Positions 52,022 through 62,245 of a stretch of DNA of 64,000 nt are shown here, in pieces. Source of the stretch: Dactylonectria macrodidyma (taxonomy: Eukaryota; Ascomycota; Sordariomycetes; Hypocreales; Nectriaceae); NCBI GenBank assembly GCA_020744425.1, contig JAGMUV010000016.1:248001-312000 (forward strand), in the 5' to 3' direction. The position numbers and the translations under genes were made by a program. The notes beneath the pieces are model-generated. The model had not been told where the DNA came from and ran no database searches. It saw nothing but the letters and a program-made list of their open reading frames with translations. Every line of letters starts with the position of its first letter. The first letter of the stretch is position 1.

Positions 52022-54334
52022 CTACCAATTCGCTAACCTCGCCATCGCTTTCTTCCCATTGCCCACCTCAATATCTTCTTGGAGAATCCTTACAGCCGCG
52101 TCGATATCCTCCGCTCCCCTAAACACCCCTGCAAGAAGCGGCCTGCTTTTCCCCTTTGGAACCCTTATCCAGCTTTTAATGCACTCACATGCCTCTACCA
52201 TTTTGGCAGACATGCTACTTCTATCCCATGTAACCTGCCGTCTTGCGCCTGAGAAAATTCGCTCTGCTTCCGTAGACATCGGAGGGATGCAGAATATGTC
52301 AACGGCCATACGGCAGAGGAGGGGAAAATTCTCTCGCTGGGTCGGTTCAAGCCACCACTGTAAGGCCGTTTGTTGTCCAACCCCAACTTGTGAGCCCTGC
52401 GAAGTATCGTCAAAACCTGGCCATTAGGTAGAAGGCTTCAAATTACTTACATAAATAAAGCGGTCGAATTCATCCTTCACCTCGCTCGCTGTGCTGTACA
52501 CCTTCTGCCTCCAGCGATCGAACTCGTCGAGTTCTCGCCCTTTCTCCTGTTGCTTATCTTGGAGCTGGTAGCTCTTGTACTCTGTGGACCAAATCTTTCT
52601 AACAGACTTCACGGCATTGCTAACCCAGGCTGGGTTTCTCTTCCACTGCTCACTCAGATAGCTCTTTCGGAGTGCTGGGTGGAGGAGGATACCAGCCACG
52701 TACACGGGGGCCTGTTCGGTAAGCTGGTAATACTTCTCGAACTTTAGCCAAGCCACGTGAAAGCGCGCGTAGAAGCGTGGGTTACTGAAAGCCTTGTCTT
52801 TAGTCTGCGTGAAGTGATGGTGGAGGAAATCCATATGAGATAGAACTTCATCGAGTGTGTTCTCCCGGCCTTGGCGTACCGAGATCTGGTGAAATGGTTG
52901 TAGAAACGCATGGATGTCTCGGAGCTCGTTCCAGTCGTTGTGGTCCAGTGCATCTTTCTCGATCTTGGCATGATTTTCTTGAATCCAATCCATGAACTTT
53001 GCCCGCCTCTCAATTGCCACGTCGATAAGACGAAACCATGAATTCCAGCGTGTATCATTGTCCCTCGGCAAGGCCCTGCCAATCTTGGCCTTGAAGTCAT
53101 TGCAGATTCTGGTAGAGCTCTTTGAATACATGCACAAGTTGTGCAGCTTCCCCAGAACATTAAACTCCTGCCATTCCTCGGTGGCTTGTGCCTTCGTAAT
53201 GACGCCCCCTTCTTCTTTTTCGGATAGCCTGCACAGTCGCTCATACGCCTCATCAATCCCTTCTTGCTCATCCTCCTGAATCTTCTTTGCTTTACTCCGG
53301 AAAAGGAAGGCTTGAACGATGAGGTTCATGATATGGCCACTGCAGCGTAGTCGCCTGGCAACCGGGTCTAAACCATCAATCTCTTTTGCGACGTCGTCAA
53401 GCATAGTATCGTTAGCATCGTGATTATCCATCGTAAAGTAGCCAATCTTATTGCTGAGGTCGTACTCTTCGACAACCTCCAGGAACGTCTTGGCTTGCAA
53501 TTTCCCATTGTGGCTTCCTTTGAACTCGCGCAGTGACAATAACGCTTGAGCGACTTCTCTAGTCTCCGCGTCTACAAAACGGACCACGATTGCCTGATAT
53601 GCTGCCTTCTGTTCCGATGAGGTCCACATGTCAATGGTGAAGTGGACCATGGAAGAGAGAGAGCCATGAAGCTTATTGACGAGGCCTTGTTTGTGTTGAG
53701 TGAACGTCTTTCCGAGAAGTTTCGGTACCGCTCTGCGGCTGCGTAGGAGGACGTCCCGGGCCATATAGTTGCAGGAGAGGATGACAGCATGAAACTCGGG
53801 GTACTCGATGAATGTGTGGGCAATATTGCGAACTGCAAGAAGCCTGGCAAGGGCTTCCTCGAACGCAGGAATATTAATAGCATTTGCCAAATATTTTTCC
53901 TCGTTGAGGTCTCGATTGGCTTGACGTTCCTCCTGCCTTCCAAACAACTCCGTGATGGTGCCATGTTGCTGCTTCTTCAGATCCGACCTTTCGGCATACT
54001 CTATAACACGGATGCCGTGAAAGTCCCGCAGGTGCTTGCGGGCTCGGCTCATGTTCGTCGTTACCGAATTAGGCTTTTTCGTGGAGTCGCAGTGCTTGCA
54101 GTACCAGATTTCGTGGTATGAAGAATCACGAGCTTTCTCTCCTCTCTCTTCATAAGGGTCGCGCGCCTCGTTCCAAGTGCTGTTGTTTGTACGGCCTTTG
54201 GTGCGCTTGCCAGCCCGATCAGAGGGAGCGCGATTCAATGCGCGTTTCGCGGGAACGGAAGAGTCATGCGATGCAGGTGCCGGAGACTCGTCAGAAGGCT
54301 TTGAGAACAAGGGAGAAGGCGAAGCTGAGGACAT
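52022..54334 (-). CDS. hAT transposase, two exons, intact
   Basis: ATG at 54334 (MSSASPSPLFSKPSDESP). Exon 1 is 54334-52451; a 54-nt intron (GTAAGT..TTCGCAG) leads to exon 2, 52396-52022. A BED finger (WYCKHC..HLRDFH) lies near residues 78-105. The core has FTIDMWTSSEQKAAYQAIVV and IGYFTMDNHDANDT, then RRLRCSGHIMNLIVQAFLF, and the dimerisation domain is in exon 2 (MAVDIFCIPPMSTEAERIFS). ~750 aa, within the usual range, with no defect found. Confidence 0.9.
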
Positions 54335-54525
54335 TTTTACGATTAGCAAGTTTCGAACTGCGTTGAAGGCATTTGCTTGCAAAATATTCTTGCTTAAGTA
54401 CTAAGATATTTGGGACTCATCGGGCGTATATGAAACATATGAAACCGACTGAAACATATGAAACTGGGAGGGTTACAGTTTCATATGAAACAGTATGAAA
54501 CAACACGCGTGTCTATCCAGCACTG

Positions 54526-55019
54526 GTTAGTATAAGCAGAATGAATAGAAGATTCGAAGGCAACTCGCTCCCTTTCTCGGACGTGAGGTCTGTAATGATG
54601 GTCTTTGGCAGAGTAAGGATCTCTTTTCTGTGCATGTTGCTGGCCCTAACCCGAAGGCCTAACGTGATCTGGTAAAGGTGGTAAAGTTAGTAAAACGTAG
54701 TCTCAAATTCAGAAAATCGCGGGATATATTTAAGTATATAGAATGGCGAGCCGAACAGGACACAAACATGTTTTCATCTTCCAGCTGGATATCAAGAGGA
54801 CGGAATAATAATCCCAAGGCAACGCTCCACCCAGATTTCGTCTTGACTACGAAAAATTCGAGCAATGAACGCAGGTGGACTGTTCATCAACGAAAGCAAC
54901 TCCGTTCGTAGTTCCAAGAGCTCCTCCTCCGACCTCAAACTCAATTCACTGTTCCATGGATTGTCTCGATATCCTCTACTCCGAACAACCCCATCCAAGC
55001 TTGCACAGCATCCGGTTGT
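54526..55019. other. intergenic, no gene recognised
   Basis: Lies between hAT B and the disrupted gene; I found neither the missing pogo part nor any other feature. Confidence 0.5.
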
Positions 55020-56946
55020 TTACCCCTTTGTGCTCTGGACGATATGTAAGTACAATGTCACCAAGGAATCTGAAGGCGTAAACCTACCCATTTTCTTCAT
55101 CATTTCCGGAATTCTAAGAACCATACCATCATCTTTCTCCCAGGGGAACCAGCGAGGGTATAGGAACCAAAGCATTCGGGTAGCAAGAGTCACAGCTAAA
55201 ATCCTTGGGTCCTTCCGAGGCCCGCCTTCGAAACTGCTCTTGTCAATTGGCAGTGCTGGCGTGACTGTGGACGATGTAAATGTCAGTACAATCATCAGAA
55301 GGAGGTCACATAAGGGGTCCCCTAGGGCCTGAACGAGACAGTCATGAGCAGTTTCGTAATGCGCCAAAACCTTCCGATTGCCATGAGCGAATAGCTGCCG
55401 CGAAGCTTCGAGTACTTCTGTGATCATTCGTGGAATCTCGGTAAAAGGAAGGGGACACCCAAAGTCAATCATGAAGGTCTGCGCGTCCACTTCGACAGCA
55501 TCATTTTCAGCTTCATCCTGCTGTAAAAGGCTGTCGGGAAGACCATCCATATACATATTCCCACCAAACAACCACCGTTCTTCCTTGCACAGCTCCATAC
55601 CATCGTCGCATATTCTCCTTTGATGTAGACCGGAGATAAATGGACGAGTGGCAGCGGATCGATTGGGGTTTTTGGGCAATTTGGTGAATAAGCTGTGTTT
55701 GTTGTAATGTGGGATAATCCAGAAGTGCGGCAATGCTTGTCTCCCCAGCGAACTTTTCCAGCTTTCTGCATCAGTGAGACTCATATGGGCTGAGATAGCC
55801 ATATAAAACCTTCGAGCTAGCTGTCGATAATAGCAATGATCCCAGAGCGTACGGGCGATGCCATCATCCCAGCCAAAGAGACCTTGCACCCTTTCAGGGT
55901 AAGTGTTTCCTAAGCATGCGTTCCTTTTCGCACTTGCGACAGATAAGGCGCCTCGCCGGCCAGGTGATGAATGATGTCATAGCTCAGTCCTTGGTATCCT
56001 TCCCAGCACGTGCTATGTTCATCCTCGAGCCTTGCATCCAGATATGGATCAGTACAGGATTGCCGGATCACTTGAAGTGCAAGCAGACATCTCAGTAATC
56101 AATATATATTTATTGTTATGGGCATATTTATTGTTAAGCTTATCCATATCGATATCAATATAGACGGTGCCAATAAATATATATTATTAATAATTAATAA
56201 TATGGCCCCCGCTATTTTCCAGTACCGTTACCGAGACGTTTCACAATAACTACCTGCGACGTCAGGCAATCCGGATTGGGTATTCCTTTGCGCAAGGCGT
56301 ACAATTTCTTGGGACAGAGAACGACTTTCGGTTGAGACTATCCCAAGACTATCTAGAAGCCGCAATGCCTGAGCAGCTGAGTGAAGCATGACTCGATCCG
56401 CAACATCTGCGTCGCAGTAGATGGCAAGATGATGGATGTTGCTGGAGGTGGCGACGACATTCCCGACCCTTCATGATTATATTAATAATTATTGATAAGC
56501 TTAACAATAGATATCAATATGAGGACACAGTTAACAATACATAACAATATGCCAAAATTATGTATTTATTTATTATTGAGATGTCTGAGTGCAAGGTGCC
56601 GATACACCATCTTGCGCATGCGGTCCAGGATATCTAAATGTTCACTCGGCTCACTAGTTCGCAGGTGATCCTCTAATTCTCTGGCCTTGCAATACTCCCG
56701 ACTGACTGTATCAACGTCTTTCCAGTTGCGGAATACACCCTGAAGTCCGTTAAACGTAAAGCTAGTCGATGCGACAAGATCGTCATCGAGGTGGAAGTCG
56801 GGCCAATTGAAAAGATCGGGTGTTGCATCTGATAGGAAGGGTGCATTTGAGTTCTGTATGAAAAGCAGGAAAAAGCAAATACGTCTCAATAGCGGTCTCA
56901 ACAGCTGATAGATGTGACACTGTGCGACTAGTATCAACCACATCAC
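55020..56946 (-). pseudogene. unrecognised fungal gene split by a MITE
   Basis: The 5' part (minus strand, to 56596) reads FNWPDFHLDDDLVASTSFTF and LDILDRMRKMVYRHLAL. The 3' part, from 56076, reads QVIRQSCTDPYLDARLEDEH, YDIIHHLAGEAPYL and then, after a probable intron near 55900, GLFGWDDGIARTLWDHCYYR, DFGCPLPFTEIPRMITEVLE and MLWFLYPRWFPWEKDDGM up to the stop at 55020. If the 503-bp insertion and one copy of its 8-bp duplication are removed, the two parts join in the same frame. No domain is recognised; no membrane segments stand out apart from a hydrophobic stretch in LLLMIVLTFTSS. Possibly a regulator-like C-terminal region, but that is a guess. Confidence 0.6.
56085..56587. mobile_element. 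503-bp AT-rich hAT-type MITE with perfect 8-bp TSD
   Basis: Ends CAGACATCTCA and TGAGATGTCTG; flanked by AGTGCAAG at 56077-56084 and 56588-56595. Both arms are AT-rich with ATTGTTAAGCTTATC and TATTGATATC-type units in inverse order, the centre is GC-richer. No coding sequence. Confidence 0.9.
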
Positions 56947-57365
56947 CGCTAACCTAAACTACAGAATATGTCGAGAGATATCATCGTGTTCATTGGAGAT
57001 AGCGCGGTCGTCTAGCCTGAGATCGATGTCGGTCACTGTGTTTTCTGAGTACCACGGCATCAAACCATCGAGTGCAGGTTTGAGGGCACAAGTAGGTATT
57101 ACTAGCATGGACGCACATTGTGAGAACTGTACGGTCATTCGAGTCTCTACATGGAATTTGGGGAGCTACCCTTTCTCCTGTTACCTACGATATTGCGCAA
57201 ACTCAACGCTTCTCAAATACCATTGGGGCAATGGACGTGTAATTTGGTTAAGACCGAAGTTCACGGGTTGAAACCACCAAGTATCAGGGATCTAATATGA
57301 TCTTTATTCACCCTATCGGCTGGTAGACCCTAAATATGTCAGACTAGACAGCAGCAGGTCTGATT
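56947..57365. other. intergenic, no gene recognised
   Basis: Between the disrupted gene's 5' side and the 3' end of the FAD oxidase; nothing identified. Confidence 0.5.
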
Positions 57366-58870
57366 TCAGGAACCACTGAAGCCCCGATGGCCGATGAATG
57401 TCTCTGATGGATCCCACTTCTCCCTGATCTGAAGCCATTTCTTCAGTGCAGAGTCTGTCATGACCTATTGTTGTTCAAGTTAGCATGCATCTTCTAACCG
57501 TAGAGCTCGACGAATGCTGAACTTGCCTTAGGTTTTCTATGCTTCACATTGAAATCGGCCACATAGACACCACAGGAGGCCTTGTCAGCCTTCGTATACG
57601 CGTCAAGAAGCCACTTATCCATCGCCGAGTCAAGCTTGGGATCCTTCCAGCAGCACATGGTAGACACATAGGCCTTCTGGGGCAAGCTAAGGGCTTGATC
57701 CACCTCATCCGGGTAATAATCGATTGGACAGAATGTGCTGGACGAGAGACGAGAGGGCAAGTCATATAAAGCTGGGGTGATGGCTTCGATGAGCTGGTGG
57801 GTTTAGTAATGCTAAACCAGACGACGTGTAGGGGAGAAAGGTCACTTTACCTCATCATCAGAGACCTTGGGGTCGACCAGAATACTATCAACATTCCATC
57901 TCTCGCCGCCTCCTTGTGGCTGGAAGCTTTCCTGGAGGCCCCAGAGTTCCTCCCAGGTTCTTTCTACCAACGGGACGTTGTTAACGATGTAGCTTTTGAA
58001 CTCATCCGGAACTACATCCCAAGGGCTTGCTAGAACTTTTGCTTCATCAAAGGAATCGGCAAATATCGTCTCGTTGATGACAAAAAAGACTCGCTTGGCG
58101 ACAGATTCATGGCCGCCATTGGGCGCGTCCTTGTCCGCATAGAAAGTGCAGTAGAACAGCTCCACACCGTACTTAGGCACTTTCTTCGATGTCTCAAGAA
58201 CCCATTTGAGCAATGGCTTGAAGATGTCGGTCGAATCGATTATGACAGTCATATCGTAGAGCTTCTTGTGGGGAATCGTCCTGATCCAGATCCTGGTTAC
58301 AACTCCAAAATATCCCTGCCCACTCCCAGGAGCTGCCCAGAATAGGTCGGAATTCTGCGTCTTATTTGCAATCACCACTTCTCCCTCAGCGGTGACGACT
58401 TCGAGCTGCGTAACCCAGCTGGTGGAGGTATAGCCCCATCCGCGCATGAAGCAGCCTTGCCCACCGGCAAGTAAGAAACCGCCAATGGCGACGCTCCGCG
58501 AGTGGCCGGCGGGAAAAAACCTGCCCTTAGAGCTGAGGCACTTGGTCAAAGCCTCAACCTTGTGGCCTGGGCTGACCGTGGCGATCTTGGTTGCAGCGTC
58601 ATATTCGATATCCTGGTTCAAGTTGCGGGTGTCGATGAGGAGACCACCTTCCAGGAGCGCATTGCAGAAGAACAAATGCCCACCAGAACGAACGCCAACT
58701 TTCCAGCCCTGCTCACGTGCCCTTTTAACGGCAGCTACAACCTCAGCAGTGGTTGTTGGGCTCGCTATCTCGGCAGGGTGAATGTCGGGAACGCGGTCAT
58801 TGAAGAATTTGCGTCGAAGTTGGTCGTAGCCTTCAGATCCTCGGGCAAGAGTGTTGAGTTGTGTAGTCAT
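57366..58870 (-). CDS. FAD-linked oxidoreductase (BBE-like), complete, with GC-AG intron
   Basis: Exons 58870-57851, 57793-57527 and 57464-57366 total 1386 nt (461 aa). Intron 2 starts GCAAGT and ends CAATAG, a GC-AG intron; intron 1 is GT-AG. The PCMH-type FAD domain has VRSGGHLFF with the flavin-linking His, and GGFLLAGGQGCFMRGWGYTS. At the position where bicovalent members have Cys (GxCxxV), the protein reads GHSRSV, so attachment is probably through His only. The substrate domain ends in a BBE-like segment (LQIREKWDPSETFIGHRGF). No signal peptide; the start MTTQLNTLARGSEGYDQLRR is the normal FAD-domain beginning. It may oxidise small alcohols or aromatics; the substrate is unknown. It shares family but little close similarity with the damaged gene at 33033. 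Confidence 0.88.
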
Positions 58871-60356
58871 GGTGACGACAGAGACTGAGAAAAGAATAAT
58901 TCACCGTGTTTGGAAGGCGCGTTTGGAAGGCTACTTTTCTACTATTATTCCAATCTCATTCGGAATTGTGAGACAACGGAAAGGATTTAAAGCCAATTTA
59001 TGGCTAGAGAGCACTTGGGAATGTAGCTACACCGGTACACCCGGATGGTTACTTACTCATTGGCCATGGGAGATGCCACCCAGGTTGCCACCTTGAGGCT
59101 TGAGCGGGGTGGGTAAAAGATCAACAGCGCTAGAACCACATACGCGTCTGCTTCCGGGACCCTCGGTTAGCTATCCTCCGCCTTTCAAGTTGACTTTGCT
59201 TTATTCTTAACAAATGGGGTCAAAAGCTGTATCCTGCCATATTGTAGAAAAACCGTTGAGCTTGTGTTCCAGTGCGGCCCGATCCTTCCAGCCCCTGTCA
59301 TTGGAGCAAACACTGATAATGCTCATTGCTGCCTGTGGGGTTCGACTGAGGTCATGTAGCGGTTGTTCAACAAGCTGGGATGGTTACGATAGGTGGTATG
59401 TAAACAATCATCGTGCACCCCCGTTCGAGGACCGAGCCATCTGGATCTCGGCCTTTCGTCGCTCTTCGGTCCTCGTCTGCGGGCATCATTTCGGGGCTTC
59501 GGTCGTCGGTCGTCAGTTCTCATGTACCCCAGATGCGCGCTACCGCGGGCAGGGATCCAATAAGGCGATGATCGACAGGTAGCTCCAACGCTCGCCTCTC
59601 GCTTCTCGGTTCATCGACAACGGCACAAGAAAGTTGCTGACATTGTTTGGTACAACGTTAACCGCCCACTGACGGTGATGATTATGCTCTACCTGATGAG
59701 TTGTGTGATACCGGTACAGCCTTGCTTTTAAGTGAAGATGAAACGGTACATTCTCATATGACAATTCTTAAACCGAAAACCTTGCAGGTGAATTGCGTAT
59801 GGTGTCTGGAAGAATCCTATTCTCTGACTATCCTACTTCATTCTCGTAGATGCTCATCAAACCACACAACAGCCTGGTAAAAAGCCTGCTCCTTCGCCCA
59901 CTTCTGCTCCCGCTTGGACAAGTCGCATCGTGTCAGGGCTGGTTACACACAAGGGAGTGAAGAGGGCAGACACGCTGCAAGATAGCAGCTAGCTAGTAGG
60001 AATGATGCTGGTGACTGTATTGATCTCTGACCCCCCTTTTTTGCCTTCTTCCTCTAGTAGCTCTTCTTATAGCCAGGTCTAGTATCCATCCTTCCAATAC
60101 CTTAGCTAGCTAGCTGTAGCTTAGCTGCTTAGGTCTAGCTAGTTTGATTGGTCTTCTTAATCCTGAGACTCCGGCCTGGCCGGGTATCTCGTAACCCGGT
60201 CGGAGCTCTCGGATCCGGCCGGTTGCGCTTAGCCCGTGTTCTATAACTCCCTTAGCCACTTGCTAGCTGAAAGCTAGCTGTGGCAAACCTGCGACGTAGC
60301 TGCGACCTTGTGGCTGTTAGGCGCGGCCGCCGCTGTGTGACGGTGGATTTCTGCAG
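58871..60356. other. 1.5 kb without a recognisable gene
   Basis: Promoter side of the FAD oxidase and then low-information sequence, including CTAGCTAGCTGTAGCTTAGC-like repeats at 60100-60145. A CG-rich TCGGTCCTCGTCTGCGGGCA stretch near 59470 was examined without result. Confidence 0.5.
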
Positions 60357-60662
60357 TTAGGGCCCCATAGACCCTTCTTGTGGCTTTTGGCCTCTGACAC
60401 ATCGCGTCGCAAAGCCATGCGCGACCTTGGAATAGAGCGTAAGCTGGTAATCCTTGTCGTTCTTGAGAATAATCTCCTCAGTCTCGTGCCGCTTCTCAGC
60501 TGGAAAGATATGATCTGTTTCGGCAGCCGCAATGGAAATGGGCCCGTTGATGGCAGCGAGCTCATCGACGTCAACAAAGCTAGGGTGAGCGAGGTAACCA
60601 GCATCAATACCCTCGTTGAAGTGGCGAACGAGATACTGCAGACAGTCAGGATATGCGCTCTT
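60357..60662 (-). pseudogene. dienelactone hydrolase fragment (C-terminal third)
   Basis: The minus-strand frame reads YLVRHFNEGIDAGYLAHPSF, DVDELAAINGPISIAAAETD and HIFPAEKRHETEEIILKNDK, then VAHGFATRCVRG and a stop. The Asp in AETDHIFP and the His in VAHGF fit the last two residues of the DLH Cys-Asp-His triad; the nucleophile Cys part is missing. It breaks off at 60662, just before an array of AAGCCAAGC repeats. DLH enzymes hydrolyse lactones in aromatic ring-cleavage routes. Too short to be functional. Confidence 0.75.
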
Positions 60663-60689
60663 CCAATTTCATGGCTTGGGAAATCAAGG

Positions 60690-60821
60690 TTCGCAATGAG
60701 CCAAGCCAACCAAGCTCAAGCTTGCAAGCCAAGCAAGCTTCGCAAGCCAAGCCTAACAAATTAGTGGCCAAGCCAAGCAAGCCTTCCTGTCCCCGGCTTG
60801 CGAGGCTCATGAGCTTTTACT
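60690..60821. repeat. AAGCCAAGCAAGC repeats and probable hAT end
   Basis: Repeated GCCAAGC and GCAAGC units in direct order are followed by GGCTTGCGAGGCTCATGAGC and TTTTACTG. Read in reverse the last part is CAGTAAAAGCTCATGAGCC, a hAT-like terminus. A clear partner terminus was not found: the left side reads CGCAATGAGCCAAGCC. Confidence 0.5.
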
Positions 60822-61052
60822 GAGGCCTGGTTTTCCCTACATATAGGGTCCTTTGTAGGGGTTGAAGTCTCGTGATACCCCTTTTCGAGTGGTTTCCTGG
60901 CGTTCCTACTGACCTTGCTGCTTAGTTAGCCACAAATTCCTGCAATTCTTCCAATTTGCCCTCATCTGCCTTCCAACCCGCCAAACTGAACGACCTGCCT
61001 ACTTCGTCACTTAGCAGCAACGCCACCAATTGCTCAGCTTTTCTGAAGAAAC

Positions 61053-61874
61053 CATGTCTGCACCTTCTTCAGCCCTATCCTCACCTACCCCCGAAATTTC
61101 GAACGAATCCGGTTCGAGCCACGATGCCTTTTCGATCCTGAGACGTGCTGGTCCATTGCATGCTCCCTAGAAGACCAGAGGGCGCGCCCAGGCTTTCTAT
61201 CCATACTCCATACTCCATACAGACCCGTATGGAATATGGAATATGGAATGCACCTCGTATGGAAGCTTATTCCATACGTATGGAATACAAAAAATGACGT
61301 CATCTCTCACACTGCCACTATTGCAAAGAATCAGGTTTGGGAGCTCTGCAATTCAGTAATTGTACAGTGATTTGCCTGCTGTCGGCTGCAGACAGAGCTG
61401 AGATTGAAGTATGAACCAGCATAAAACGATGGGTTTGGGATCACTCTGAAACAGACTGCAATAGCGGGGATAATATTTTCCGGAATAATCCATTATTCCA
61501 TACGTATGGAATACGGACGGCCCGTATGGAATATGGAGTATGGAGTATGGAACATTCCATACTCCATCACTTATTCCATACGAGTATGGATAGAAAGCCT
61601 GGGCGCGCCTCAACTCGGACGATATCAAGGCAGCCAAATCGATCGAAGACCTCCCTAAGCTACGATTGACCTTCCGGCAAAAGGCTCATGACTATGTTCT
61701 GGAGGAATGGCTACACAGGAAGCGAGGCAGAAGCTCTTGGATCCAAGGGCATGGCACCCAGCTCATCAGAGTGCTTCCAGATGGCCAACAAATTGATGTC
61801 TTCGTCTGCGGGCACTGCGATTCAACTGGAATAACCCGCCTCTTCGAAGGAGATGCCACAAGCGCTGCGGGGAG
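61053..61874 (+). pseudogene. hAT transposase, N-terminal fragment (element C)
   Basis: ATG at 61053 gives MSAPSSALSSPTPEISNESG. A TAG and a frame change come before a 413-bp MITE. After the MITE the frame continues as NSDDIKAAKSIEDLPKLRLT and the BED-like segment SSWIQGHGTQLIRVLPDGQQ with DVFVCGHCDSTG. It ends at 61874 against another hAT end. Only the first ~140 residues of a transposase are present. Confidence 0.7.
61189..61601. mobile_element. 413-bp hAT-type MITE with perfect 8-bp TSD
   Basis: TIRs CAGGCTTTCTATCCATACTC and its near-complement GAGTATGGATAGAAAGCCTG. GGCGCGCC flanks it at 61181-61188 and 61602-61609. Many CCATAC or GTATGG units fill both arms. Inserted in the hAT C coding fragment. 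Confidence 0.92.
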
Positions 61875-62245
61875 TAGGGATGGATTTAATGCTGCATCAT
61901 TAAATAAAATGCGCTTTTTGCATTAAATATTTAAAGCAGGCGCGTTTTATATGCATTATTTTCTCTACTCTATTAGGCTTAGCGCCTTCCACAACAGGCT
62001 TAGTGCGTCGGATCAATATAATCCCTGTTCCGACCTCCTTTTCTCCACTGCCGTCAACAGCCTGTCGCTGTATCCCCCTGAAACTTCCCAATACGACTCC
62101 CCACTACCTTCAGACCCTTCGTGCTTCTTCTACAATGCCTAGAACCTCTGGAAGGCCAGCCGACCACCAGGTCCACCGAGAATTTATCATGATTGCCTCG
62201 GACGCTAGCTCGGGGTTCAAGAACTTACGAGTCAAGTGCAAGCAC
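61875..62245 (+). pseudogene. hAT 5' end and first codons of a transposase (element D)
   Basis: Starts TAGGGATGGATTTAATGC with GCATTAAAT units just inside, as in a hAT terminus. From ATG 62135 it reads MPRTSGRPADHQVHREFIMI and KNLRVKCKH, the start of a BED finger. It is cut at 62246 by the next hAT. Confidence 0.65.

Larger units (their letters stand above)
50911..54525 (-). mobile_element. hAT-family DNA transposon B, full length, with a nested element
   Basis: The ends are CAGTGCTGGATAGACACG (50911) and its complement ending CCAGCACTG at 54525. Both ends carry repeated GAAACATATGAAAC or GTTTCAGTTTCAT units. Length is 3615 bp, of which 902 bp is a later insertion. The 8 bp outside (CATCAGAT left, GTTAGTAT right) do not match. 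The transposase is intact, so the element may be autonomous. Confidence 0.88.

Noticed and set aside
50903..54533. hAT B inserted in the pogo fragment at 50303-50910
   Set aside because: The right flank of hAT B does not continue the pogo gene and there is no target duplication, so simple insertion is not supported.
54865..55332. Plus-strand frame opposite the disrupted gene
   Set aside because: Its opposite strand is longer, continuous with the other half of the MITE-split gene and more protein-like.
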